From CAIJXB01 sp964455905 (GTDB taxonomy: Bacteria; Chlamydiota; Chlamydiia; Chlamydiales; Rhabdochlamydiaceae): a stretch of 64,000 nt of DNA. Location of the stretch: NCBI GenBank assembly GCA_964455905.1, contig CAYVYN010000003.1, positions 124,001-188,000 on the forward strand. Reading direction: 5' to 3'. Position 1 is the first letter of the stretch. Each line of letters begins with the position of its first letter. Below are positions 17,843 to 26,156 of the stretch, one piece after another. The translations under genes were made by a program, and so were the position numbers. The notes beneath the pieces are model-generated. The model saw only the letters and a list, made by a program, of their open reading frames with translations. It was not told where the DNA came from and searched no databases.

Positions 17843-18787
17843 ATGAGCATTAACCACGTGACTGCTAAGGAAACAGTTTTATATGAGGGGACTTATGGAG
17901 AGGTTTTTGAGGCAGTTAACGGTAAAGGTGAGCCGTTAGTTATAAAAAAATTCAAAAGTGGTCGGGAGTTTAACTATAAGGAAAGTTTTATCGTCTCCTC
18001 TTTATCAAGGAAGCAAAAGAGTAATTCGTACGTTTCTCGATTTGTTAAGGTTTGGTCTCCAGGAGGTTTGCCCAAGGGGCTTGTTTTTCATAGAGAAAAA
18101 ATGAACTTGGCCAAGTTTTTAAACGAAAATCGCGATCTGTCAATAGAAAAGGTAAAAGATTTTTCTATGCAGCTTTTAAAGGCTCTTGCTTTTTTAAAAA
18201 AGAACGGTGTTGTTCATGCAGATATAAAACCAGAAAATATTCTCGTTTCAGAAGACACATCTATTATTAGGGTGGCTGATTTTGGGCTTGCCTTTTTTGC
18301 AAAAGAGAGTCAGCGATTAAGGTCGGTTCAGACGCTTTATTATAGAAGTCCAGAAGTAATTTTAGGCGATATGAGCTATGGCTATCCTATTGACATTTGG
18401 TCTGTTGCGAGTATCGTTATAGAGCTTTTTATGGGACAAGTCTTATTTATGTGGCCTGAAGAAACCCAGATATTTGCTGCCCAGCTGCGTTTTTTTGGTA
18501 GAGCCTTTCCTTTAGATTCGATGGGTTCCTTTTCTAAGGCAGCAGTAGATCGATTTTTCGCACAGTACTTAAAATCTACTTTAATTCCTTCTTGGGAAGA
18601 TGCAGTGGCCAGTAAAAGGCCGGAAGGTTCTCAGTCTTTTATTGACTTTGTCGGTAAATTTTTCAAATTTGAACATCAAGAGAGAGTAACCCCTGACGAA
18701 GCTCTTCTTGATGTGTTTTTGGTGGGTTCACCTCCAGAGGAACCCGCAGCTAAAAAACAGCGTGTAGACTCAACTGTTTTTCTTTAA
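17843..18787 (+). CDS. eukaryote-like CMGC/DYRK-type Ser/Thr protein kinase with NLS-like tail
   Basis: Complete protein-kinase domain in 314 aa: Gly-rich loop GTYGEV (16-21), Lys35, Glu47, catalytic loop HADIKPENIL (125-134), DFG (146-148), and YYRSPEVILG (166-175). Subdomain IX is DIWSVAS and the late Arg is in RVTPDEAL. HADIKPEN with YYRSPE resembles eukaryotic DYRK/HIPK kinases more than bacterial Hanks kinases, which usually have HRDLKPxN and APE. No membrane segment or sensor domain is present. The C-terminus has PAAKKQRVD (301-309), close to the c-Myc nuclear localisation signal PAAKRVKLD. I infer a secreted, possibly nuclear effector. The gene stands alone after a 260-base gap following cyoE. 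Confidence 0.88.
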   Translation: MSINHVTAKETVLYEGTYGEVFEAVNGKGEPLVIKKFKSGREFNYKESFIVSSLSRKQKSNSYVSRFVKVWSPGGLPKGLVFHREKMNLAKFLNENRDLSIEKVKDFSMQLLKALAFLKKNGVVHADIKPENILVSEDTSIIRVADFGLAFFAKESQRLRSVQTLYYRSPEVILGDMSYGYPIDIWSVASIVIELFMGQVLFMWPEETQIFAAQLRFFGRAFPLDSMGSFSKAAVDRFFAQYLKSTLIPSWEDAVASKRPEGSQSFIDFVGKFFKFEHQERVTPDEALLDVFLVGSPPEEPAAKKQRVDSTVFL

Positions 18788-18935
18788 TTTACTTATTAAA
18801 ATATTTAAATTTATTTTATGTGTTCACTTTTTTTAAATTGTATTATTTATGTGTTTTCTCTGTGAATTGTTTTAATTGACTTAATAATTTTGACAGATTA
18901 TATTCATTCTTTTTTAATTGTGAATTTTCCTTTTT

Positions 18936-21900
18936 ATGTGTTTTGTTACGGGTAAAGAAATTTTAAAAAAGGAATTAGAATCCTTATTTAATAATAGAGT
19001 TAATGTAGGATCTGAAACCTGTTGTAGGGTTTATGATGTTGTAGTTGCTTTTCTCACGCAATTACGAGAAGCCAGACTGCCTGTACAGGGTGTTTATTTT
19101 GTCGGAAGTCGGTTAACTGATTTATTGGCTACCCCCACACATTCTAACGACATTGATTTAAAGGTTGTTTTATCTGGAGGGGTTGAAAACGCTGCACAGT
19201 TGATTTCTTTAGCCGAAACAGCGTTGTGTGTTACTTTAAACGAAATGAGTGTTTCATTTGATAAATTTTTTCGTACTTTAAAAGCACTTAATATTAGCAG
19301 TTTTAAGCCAGTGTTTCTTCCGAATTTGTATAGTTTTAAAGGATACACGATCTCGGCGCCTTCAGGCTTTCTTCCGTTTGAAATTTCTATTTTTGTTATG
19401 GATAATTCTCATGCATTACCTTCGGTGATGAATATAGATTCTCTATTTATTCCAATAAAACTTTACGATTCTTGTTTGGGAACATTTGCTCCGGAGCGGT
19501 TTAGCGTAGTATCTAGCCAAGGAGAGATCGATTTTGTTATTAAAAATATACGAGATCGTGTTTTATCTGCTCAAACACCCCACCTTATTACAAAAAATGG
19601 TTGGTCGCGTTATCTTATGGCGATCACCGATGGTTTTCTATGTCTGGATCCCTCTATAAATAGGGCATTTTATGAGTTAGAGTCTTTAAAAGGTTCTGAA
19701 GTGATTTATGAATTTAATCAATTTGTACAAAAAAAAAGACCAAAAATCTCTTCTTTTTATTGGGAAGCATTTTTATGTAATGCCTTATTTAATATTCCAC
19801 AGACAGAGAGTTTATATATTCACTTGAGCACGCATTTTGGAGATTTAGTTCATAGGATGCGTCAGGATTCTTTTTGGATGCACTTTCTGCATGCTATTAT
19901 TCCAGATTCTTTTAGTAAAAACGCTTTTCTTCCTCTTTTAAAACTTGTGCTCCCTTTATTTGCTCAAAAGGTTTCTTTTAAAATACACCTAGAAAAACCA
20001 TGTATCCAATGTGAAATACAGAAGGATGGTGTTAGCTTATATGTCATGGTACCTTTTTTTACAGAGTTAGATGTAGAATTCTTTCCTGAAGTAATATCGT
20101 TATTTTTAAGAGAAGATATTTCGATCCCATTGTGTTTTAAGGAAGCCTCCCTTACTTTTGAGGGGCCTTTTCCTGCGATTTTTGAAGGTCTTTGCCTTAT
20201 AGATACCCCTTTGACTCAAGATATTGTTTTGGGTTGGGTTTCGTTATTCCCGTATTTATTGCCGTTTCTTTTGGCTAATGGTAAGGCGGTTTCTATGTTT
20301 TCTTCTGAAAAGTTTTCTTTACTTAAAGCTCGGTTGCTTTTAGAGTCTATGAAAAAAGGTTGTTTTTGTTGGAAAGAACTCTCGCTTTTACTCCCTGCAT
20401 CGCATATTTCTTGTTTGACGAAGGAAGAAAAGTCTATCTTTATTTCACATTTTTTAGAAAAAAAAGAGGGGCTTGTTGCGTGTTTTTTAACAAATCCGAT
20501 TGAAATTTTTCAAACGGAAAGCTCTCCTCTCGATCTTATTTTACAGGTGTTACCCTTATGTGAAAATGAAGATAAGCCTAGGGTGGCTTGCTTTGCAATT
20601 AAACAGATTTTAACGGCTTACAGTTCTCAGATTTTGGAAATGCCCCTAGTCACTTGGGAAAAGTGTCAGCGTATTGTTCATCTAGTAAAAGAGCATGTGA
20701 AAAATAAAACGCCTTGGAATCACTTTTTTCGCTCGTTTGTGTCCTATTGGCTTTCTTTAAAAACAGATAGTCAAGAGCCTCATTTTTCTTTTCCCTCTTT
20801 ATTTATAGCGGAAGTTTTTTCGTTAGTTGATTTTTCTATAGTAGAAGAGTTTAGTTCTTCTGAGTGTTTGTTCTTGTCTTCTTTGGAGCAAATAAAAAAC
20901 ACGCCTCTTTCTTTCAGATGTGCCGCTACAGCTTTGAAGAAAGCCTCTTTAGAAAAAACAGAATTATGTTTAAAGCAATCTATTCTAAAAGACTGTTTTG
21001 ATTTGCTTGGTATATTGGAAGGATTTGTATTAGAAAATAGACTGGATGAGGTTTTGATTCTCGTATCTCTAGCTAAAGATCGTTTGACAGGGAAAGAACG
21101 GCTTAGTTTTTTTTGTAGGGCTTTAAAGCGATTAGGAGTTTGCTCTATCGATAAAATTCGAAAGTTTTTAGCTGAAGAAGACGATAAGTTGAAATGTGCA
21201 TTTGGGGTTTACGCTTTTTTTTACGATGTAGACAAGGTAGCTAGTTATTTAGAGGCGGAGTACTTTCTTAAGCCTGAATCTTATGTAGGCTTGCTAGATA
21301 TTCAAAGAGAAATAGATGCAGATTCTTTGAATCAGTATAAACGCGCTTTTATATGCCGTATGGAAAAAAACTATCAACTGGCTCTTCCTTTAGCTTCGTT
21401 ACAAGAAGATTCCGAGCGGATTGTGGATATTCTTTTTGGGCTATTTATTCAGTCCCTTAATCAGCCTGAAAAAGCGTTAGAGATAGTTCGTTTTGTCGCA
21501 ACCCATTTTGGGGGGGCATTGCGCATTGAATTTTTAGATTCTTTAGTTCCCTTCGAGCAAGGATTATATTCTCATCGACTTGTTACGGAATTTTCATCTT
21601 TTTGGTCTTACGATATTTTAGAAAGATATAGTTTATTGTTTGTCGAACAATTTGAAGATCTTTTAGCTGGTAACAGGTCTAAGGTACTTTCTCAGGTAGA
21701 AGAGTATCTGCCGCTTCTTTCAAAGAAATCTTGTTTTTTACTTGCAGAGAAGTGTGCTTTGATTTCATCTGCAGAGAGTTTATTTCCTAGGGTGCTATCT
21801 TTATTATCTAAAGAAGATCTCATTTCCAATTGGGAATTAAATAAATGGACAAGGAAGTCGTTGTTTTGTTGGATAAATACTCTTTTAGAAAAAAAAATGT

Positions 21901-23825
21901 TTCTAGATGAGTATAAGGGGCTGTTTTTGTCGTATATAAAAAACATGACAGAGCAAGTTCTAGACTCAAAAGATCCAGAACTTGTTATGCAATATTTTTT
22001 CTTGGTAGGAGAAAGTAAGTATAAGACTCTTTTTTTTGAGGATTCTGGTTATTTAGATGTTTTAATGGAAGTTATGAGAGAGTCAATAAAGTTAAATCCA
22101 TTGTCTTTGCTCGTTTTTCAAAAAGGGACTGAGGTACTCGGAGGATTGAAAACAGAAGACTCTTCCGTAATTTCTTTAAGAAATAATCTCGTAGATCTTT
22201 TTGCTAAGTTCGACCAAGTAGATTTAACCAAGGTGAAGGTTTCCTCTTTAGCAGCTCTTTTAGAGCATTTAGTATGTTATTCAGATGTTACAGTTTTACG
22301 TAAAAGAGATTGGAATTTTTTAAGTACAGCTCTAGATGCCTTGTTGACTATTGATCCAAAGAGTTTTTTAGGTGTGAATGTAGCTCACTGGTTAAGGGTT
22401 TTGTCGGCAAAAATGAGAGATGTTCCTAAAGGAAGTTATGGGGAAGATCTTTTTATGGTAACGGTGAGCAGCAAGACGATTCTTTATTTATTTCAAAATG
22501 ATCAAACCGTATCTAGAGAATCAGCTATAGAGTTGTTTTTATATGTACATATGTATCGCTTAATTTCGCAATCGTGTGTATTTCCTGAGATTGAGTTTAA
22601 AGCTAGCTTTAAGTTTTTGGAAGAAACTGTAGGTGATATTTTTGTTCAGCAAAAAGGCGGCGCCGGTTGTTTATTTAGTCTTTGTTTGGCGATTAAAAAC
22701 CATAAAAAAGTTAGAGAGTTAACTGAAGGTTTATTGACTTCGTGTCTTTCTATTTGCAAAAAACCTTTTGAGAATAATCTACATGCTTGTGCAGCTGTTT
22801 CCCCTATCCTAGAAATATTTGCGGGTAATCGGTACGGAATGCCTATCCCTGCAAAGTTTAATAACCCTGGGACTGTGAGTGAGTTTTTGTCTTTTTCCCT
22901 GAAAAATCTAGGAGATGACCATAATCAGTTTTGTCTTTTTTTTAAATCGATTTCTCCTATTTTTATTAGTTATCGTTTAGATGAGAAATTAGTTTTAGGT
23001 ATTTTAGAGAAGGGACTAAATATCGTTAATCGATTAGTTAAAGAATCTAATTTTCGTTTTATAGATTTTGTTTCGAATATTTTATTAACATCCTATCTAT
23101 TGTCTTCTGACTATGTCAGTGCAGGTGGCTATAAAAAAGTTCGAAAGAATTTGGTCTTGTCGATGCTGGATCGTTTGATATCCTTTGAAAATATTGACGT
23201 TGTGGACATGGCTCTTAATGGTATTTTAGCTAAGCTTCTGAGTTCTTCTTTATTAAAGGAAGCGTTTTTTTTAGATTTGATTGAAGGATTGTCTAGGGTT
23301 CGACAAAAAAGTATAGGAGAAACTTATGCTGAAGTCTTTATGTACAGGGCATTTTGCCAGGTGATTGATTGGCGAATGGTAGTTTTAACTATGCAGAAAA
23401 TAGACGTTTCTTCTTGGAGTCAAAGAGATGTCGATTGTTTGACTATGATTTTTTGTACAGTAATTGATTTCCAATTTGTTGTCAGAATGAAAGATCCTTA
23501 TAAGGAAGAGCCTTTGAGTTCTTTATTAAATCTCTATTTACGTCTAATAGAAAGGTCTTCTCAAGCTTTTTTACCTATTAATCTTATTCGGGATGTAGTG
23601 CAAAATCCTCAAAATTACTTTGAATCAAAAGATTCAATGCATCGAGCCCAGGTTTTAATCAAAGTGGCAGATCGGATTGCTCTTGTTTCTTATAACCCCC
23701 AAGATGAACGTGACGGAAAAGTGGGAAATTTGATAGCTCTTTATCGGTCTTTTTATGAAGAGTTGAGCCCTGTTCAGAAAACAGAATTTGATTCTGTCTA
23801 TAGACAAATCACTAAAGATACTTAA
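18936..23825 (+). CDS. giant protein (1629 aa) with N-terminal nucleotidyltransferase motif
   Basis: The first 160 residues contain the polymerase-beta nucleotidyltransferase signature: YFVGSRLTDLL with G57-S58, then NDIDL with D72 and D74 after 13 residues. A possible third acid is Glu149 in PFEISIF. The region around residues 220-250 (KNGWSRYLMAITDGFLCLDP) recalls the segment after the head in tRNA nucleotidyltransferase/poly(A) polymerase proteins. The remaining 1350 residues are mostly alpha-helical, leucine-rich and without recognised domains, suggesting a solenoid. No signal peptide or membrane segment is seen. A start further downstream is possible, since the ATG at 18936 has a poor ribosome-binding site. 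RNA modification or AMP/UMP-ylation of a partner are alternatives. A seven-G run occurs near 21509. Confidence 0.7.
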   Translation: MCFVTGKEILKKELESLFNNRVNVGSETCCRVYDVVVAFLTQLREARLPVQGVYFVGSRLTDLLATPTHSNDIDLKVVLSGGVENAAQLISLAETALCVTLNEMSVSFDKFFRTLKALNISSFKPVFLPNLYSFKGYTISAPSGFLPFEISIFVMDNSHALPSVMNIDSLFIPIKLYDSCLGTFAPERFSVVSSQGEIDFVIKNIRDRVLSAQTPHLITKNGWSRYLMAITDGFLCLDPSINRAFYELESLKGSEVIYEFNQFVQKKRPKISSFYWEAFLCNALFNIPQTESLYIHLSTHFGDLVHRMRQDSFWMHFLHAIIPDSFSKNAFLPLLKLVLPLFAQKVSFKIHLEKPCIQCEIQKDGVSLYVMVPFFTELDVEFFPEVISLFLREDISIPLCFKEASLTFEGPFPAIFEGLCLIDTPLTQDIVLGWVSLFPYLLPFLLANGKAVSMFSSEKFSLLKARLLLESMKKGCFCWKELSLLLPASHISCLTKEEKSIFISHFLEKKEGLVACFLTNPIEIFQTESSPLDLILQVLPLCENEDKPRVACFAIKQILTAYSSQILEMPLVTWEKCQRIVHLVKEHVKNKTPWNHFFRSFVSYWLSLKTDSQEPHFSFPSLFIAEVFSLVDFSIVEEFSSSECLFLSSLEQIKNTPLSFRCAATALKKASLEKTELCLKQSILKDCFDLLGILEGFVLENRLDEVLILVSLAKDRLTGKERLSFFCRALKRLGVCSIDKIRKFLAEEDDKLKCAFGVYAFFYDVDKVASYLEAEYFLKPESYVGLLDIQREIDADSLNQYKRAFICRMEKNYQLALPLASLQEDSERIVDILFGLFIQSLNQPEKALEIVRFVATHFGGALRIEFLDSLVPFEQGLYSHRLVTEFSSFWSYDILERYSLLFVEQFEDLLAGNRSKVLSQVEEYLPLLSKKSCFLLAEKCALISSAESLFPRVLSLLSKEDLISNWELNKWTRKSLFCWINTLLEKKMFLDEYKGLFLSYIKNMTEQVLDSKDPELVMQYFFLVGESKYKTLFFEDSGYLDVLMEVMRESIKLNPLSLLVFQKGTEVLGGLKTEDSSVISLRNNLVDLFAKFDQVDLTKVKVSSLAALLEHLVCYSDVTVLRKRDWNFLSTALDALLTIDPKSFLGVNVAHWLRVLSAKMRDVPKGSYGEDLFMVTVSSKTILYLFQNDQTVSRESAIELFLYVHMYRLISQSCVFPEIEFKASFKFLEETVGDIFVQQKGGAGCLFSLCLAIKNHKKVRELTEGLLTSCLSICKKPFENNLHACAAVSPILEIFAGNRYGMPIPAKFNNPGTVSEFLSFSLKNLGDDHNQFCLFFKSISPIFISYRLDEKLVLGILEKGLNIVNRLVKESNFRFIDFVSNILLTSYLLSSDYVSAGGYKKVRKNLVLSMLDRLISFENIDVVDMALNGILAKLLSSSLLKEAFFLDLIEGLSRVRQKSIGETYAEVFMYRAFCQVIDWRMVVLTMQKIDVSSWSQRDVDCLTMIFCTVIDFQFVVRMKDPYKEEPLSSLLNLYLRLIERSSQAFLPINLIRDVVQNPQNYFESKDSMHRAQVLIKVADRIALVSYNPQDERDGKVGNLIALYRSFYEELSPVQKTEFDSVYRQITKDT

Positions 23826-23989
23826 TCGAAAAAAAATAACAATTTGTTTTTTTTTATTGGTTTTAATAAGCCTTGTATAGCAAGATATTACGCAATATTT
23901 TCAATCTAAATTCAGGAAAATTGATTTTCTGAATTTTTGTAAATTAAAAAGTATGTTTTAATATTAGAATTTCAATTTAAGAGGGGTAT

Positions 23990-24817
23990 ATGCCGGTAAT
24001 AAGTTCTAACTCTCCAAATAATGGGGATAGTTTTTTGCGGTCCATGTCTAGTAGTGCTGTAGGTGGGTATTTGGGAGGGTATGTTTGCTTTCCTTTTGAA
24101 GGCATCAAGAAACGAGTACAAAGGGGAGAGTTACATTCTGCTGATTTTTTTCATTTAAGTAATGGTAAGTTATTTGCTGCAATTCATCCCAAAGAATTAT
24201 TGCGCGGTTCTACTGCTTTTGCAACAAGTGTAACGGTTGCTTCAGCAAGTAGCATGACTTTTAACAGTGTTTTAAAAAAAATGCCGTTTTATGATTCTAC
24301 TTCTTCTAAGTCAAATATGCTCGCAGCTATCTCTAGCGGTATGTTAGGTGCTTTAGTGGGATCTACTCCTGTGGAAAATACAATCCTAGTCCAGCAAGAA
24401 CGTAGAATAGCACCTGCTCAAGCAATGCGTTATATGTTAAATCAAGGTATTACAAGACCGTGGGTGGGAGCTCGTGAGCTTATGATGAGAGAAGCTGGAT
24501 TTGCTGGTGTGATGCTTTACGCTGGACCTGTAGCAAATAAAGCTGTTTTAGAAAAAACAGATAGTCATGCACTTGCTGCTTTAGCGGAAATCGGAGCAGG
24601 TATTGGCGGCGCTATACTCACTCATCCAGCGGATACATTGGCTACTTGGAGACAGAAAAAAGAAGGTCAAATTTCTCTAGTCAAAGGTGTTGAGGAGCTA
24701 TACGCACTAGACGGAGCAAAAACGTTCTTTAGAGGGGTGGGGTCTCGTCTATTCCTTTTTACAGGATGTGCGATGGTCATTCCTAGAGCTGCTAAATTTG
24801 TTAACGATCAGATTTAA
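23990..24817 (+). CDS. mitochondrial carrier family (SLC25-like) protein
   Basis: The 275-aa length and threefold layout fit the mitochondrial carrier family, otherwise nearly restricted to eukaryotes. The PxDxxKxRxQ signature recurs at the right spacing: PFEGIKKRVQ (35-44, all key positions present), PVENTILVQQ (127-136, degenerate) and PADTLATWRQ (213-222, degenerate). The [FY/W]xG partner motifs follow in RPWVGARELMMREAG and FFRGVGSRLFLF. Good ribosome-binding site GAGGGG. A terminator follows. A second carrier-like gene lies 3 kb away on the other strand. Legionella LncP is an established bacterial precedent and is a secreted effector. A host-mitochondrial or inclusion-membrane role here is inference; no nucleotide specificity can be read. 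Confidence 0.8.
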   Translation: MPVISSNSPNNGDSFLRSMSSSAVGGYLGGYVCFPFEGIKKRVQRGELHSADFFHLSNGKLFAAIHPKELLRGSTAFATSVTVASASSMTFNSVLKKMPFYDSTSSKSNMLAAISSGMLGALVGSTPVENTILVQQERRIAPAQAMRYMLNQGITRPWVGARELMMREAGFAGVMLYAGPVANKAVLEKTDSHALAALAEIGAGIGGAILTHPADTLATWRQKKEGQISLVKGVEELYALDGAKTFFRGVGSRLFLFTGCAMVIPRAAKFVNDQI

Positions 24818-24825
24818 TTTTTTAG

Positions 24826-24870
24826 ATAATCCCAAGAAAGTGTTGTTTTTTTTTGGGATTATTTTTTTTT
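24826..24870 (+). terminator. intrinsic terminator after carrier gene 1
   Basis: A perfect ten-base stem (ATAATCCCAA, 24826-24835, with TTGGGATTAT, 24853-24862) is followed directly by a long T run. It ends the transcript of the first mitochondrial-carrier-like gene before brnQ. Confidence 0.8.
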
Positions 24871-24965
24871 GACGAGTAATTATTGTTTAAAAAAAGAATT
24901 TATCGTAGAATTAGCTGAATGGTTTTGTTAATTTTTTATTTAAAAATAGTAGTAAAGGTGTTTTT

Positions 24966-26156
24966 ATGACAGTACAGCAGCAAGCTATTTCTGCAAAAGC
25001 GAAGGGGACACCCAGACTTTTTGCGACAGGATTTGCTCTTTTTTCTATGTTTTTTGGTGCCGGAAATTTGATTTTTCCTTTGTTGATAGGGGAGTCTGTT
25101 GGGGCAAATTGGGGATATGCGATTTTAGGACTTGGATTAACCGCTGTGATTGTTCCTTTTCTAGGACTTGCAGGTATGATTTTTTTTCAGGCCGATTGTC
25201 GTCGTTTTTTTGGACGTATCGGAACCGTTCCAGGTTTTATGTTGCTGTTGTTGCTTCAGTTAATTTTAGGGCCTTTTGGCGTCATACCAAGACTTGTTAC
25301 TTTGATGCATGCAATCGTAAAGCCTTATTTATTTGACTGCTCATTACTTTTATTTAGTTTGCTAGCTGCAGGTGTTGTTTTTCTTTGTAGTTTTAGAAGA
25401 CAGAACCTTATAGGTCTTTTGGGTGTTGTTTTGACCCCTGTTTTGCTTGTTTCACTTGCTTGCTTGTTTTTTTCCGGATATTGGTACAGCACCCCTATTA
25501 CAGCAGAAGCCGCATCGCCCTCTTCTAGTTTTTTTCAAGGGCTTTTAGGTGGTTATAACACGATGGATTTAATTGCTGCTTTTCTTTTTGCAACGGTTGT
25601 TTTACCTCACTTTCAAAAAGAAGTAGACCAAGATCCTTCGTTAGACAAAAAAAAGGCTCTTTCTAGAAGAATGTTTTTTTCTAGCGCAATTGCAGCGGGC
25701 TTATTGCTTTTTACGTATATAGGACTCTCTTTTATATCAGCCTATCACGGAACTTCTTTAGGTGGAGGGTCGGAGGATCTTTTGGGTTCTATTGCTTTTA
25801 AGTTGCTTGGGCCTACGGGAGGCTTTATCGCAGCTGTTGCTATTGTTACAGCATGTTTAACGACAGCTATTACATTAACCCTAATTTTCGCTGATTATTT
25901 GCAAAAAGATTTATGTAAAGATAAGATTCATCCTTTGGTTTCTTTAGGGGTTACTCTTTTAATTACAACCTGCTTTGCAAATTTAGGATTTGCTAATATT
26001 GCGGCATTTTTAGGGCCTATTTTACAAATTTGTTATCCTGGATTAATTGTACTTACTGTTTTAAATGTAATCCATTATTTTACAGGGTTTAAGACTGTAA
26101 AAGTACCTGTCTTTGCTACATTTTTAGGTGCAGCTTTATTTTATTTTTTAGGGTAG
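24966..26156 (+). CDS. brnQ: branched-chain amino-acid transporter BrnQ
   Basis: Sodium-coupled LIVCS-family importer for leucine, isoleucine and valine, 396 aa with about 12 hydrophobic segments. The family opening LFATGFALFSMFFGAGNLIF is clear, with GPFGVIPRLVTLMHAIV and GLLGGYNTMDLIAAFLFATV later. Chlamydia carries the same transporter (CT554 from memory). It is expressed from its own promoter after the preceding terminator. It converges with the 504-aa gene and overlaps it by 16 bases. It supplies amino acids the cell cannot make. Confidence 0.92.
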   Translation: MTVQQQAISAKAKGTPRLFATGFALFSMFFGAGNLIFPLLIGESVGANWGYAILGLGLTAVIVPFLGLAGMIFFQADCRRFFGRIGTVPGFMLLLLLQLILGPFGVIPRLVTLMHAIVKPYLFDCSLLLFSLLAAGVVFLCSFRRQNLIGLLGVVLTPVLLVSLACLFFSGYWYSTPITAEAASPSSSFFQGLLGGYNTMDLIAAFLFATVVLPHFQKEVDQDPSLDKKKALSRRMFFSSAIAAGLLLFTYIGLSFISAYHGTSLGGGSEDLLGSIAFKLLGPTGGFIAAVAIVTACLTTAITLTLIFADYLQKDLCKDKIHPLVSLGVTLLITTCFANLGFANIAAFLGPILQICYPGLIVLTVLNVIHYFTGFKTVKVPVFATFLGAALFYFLG

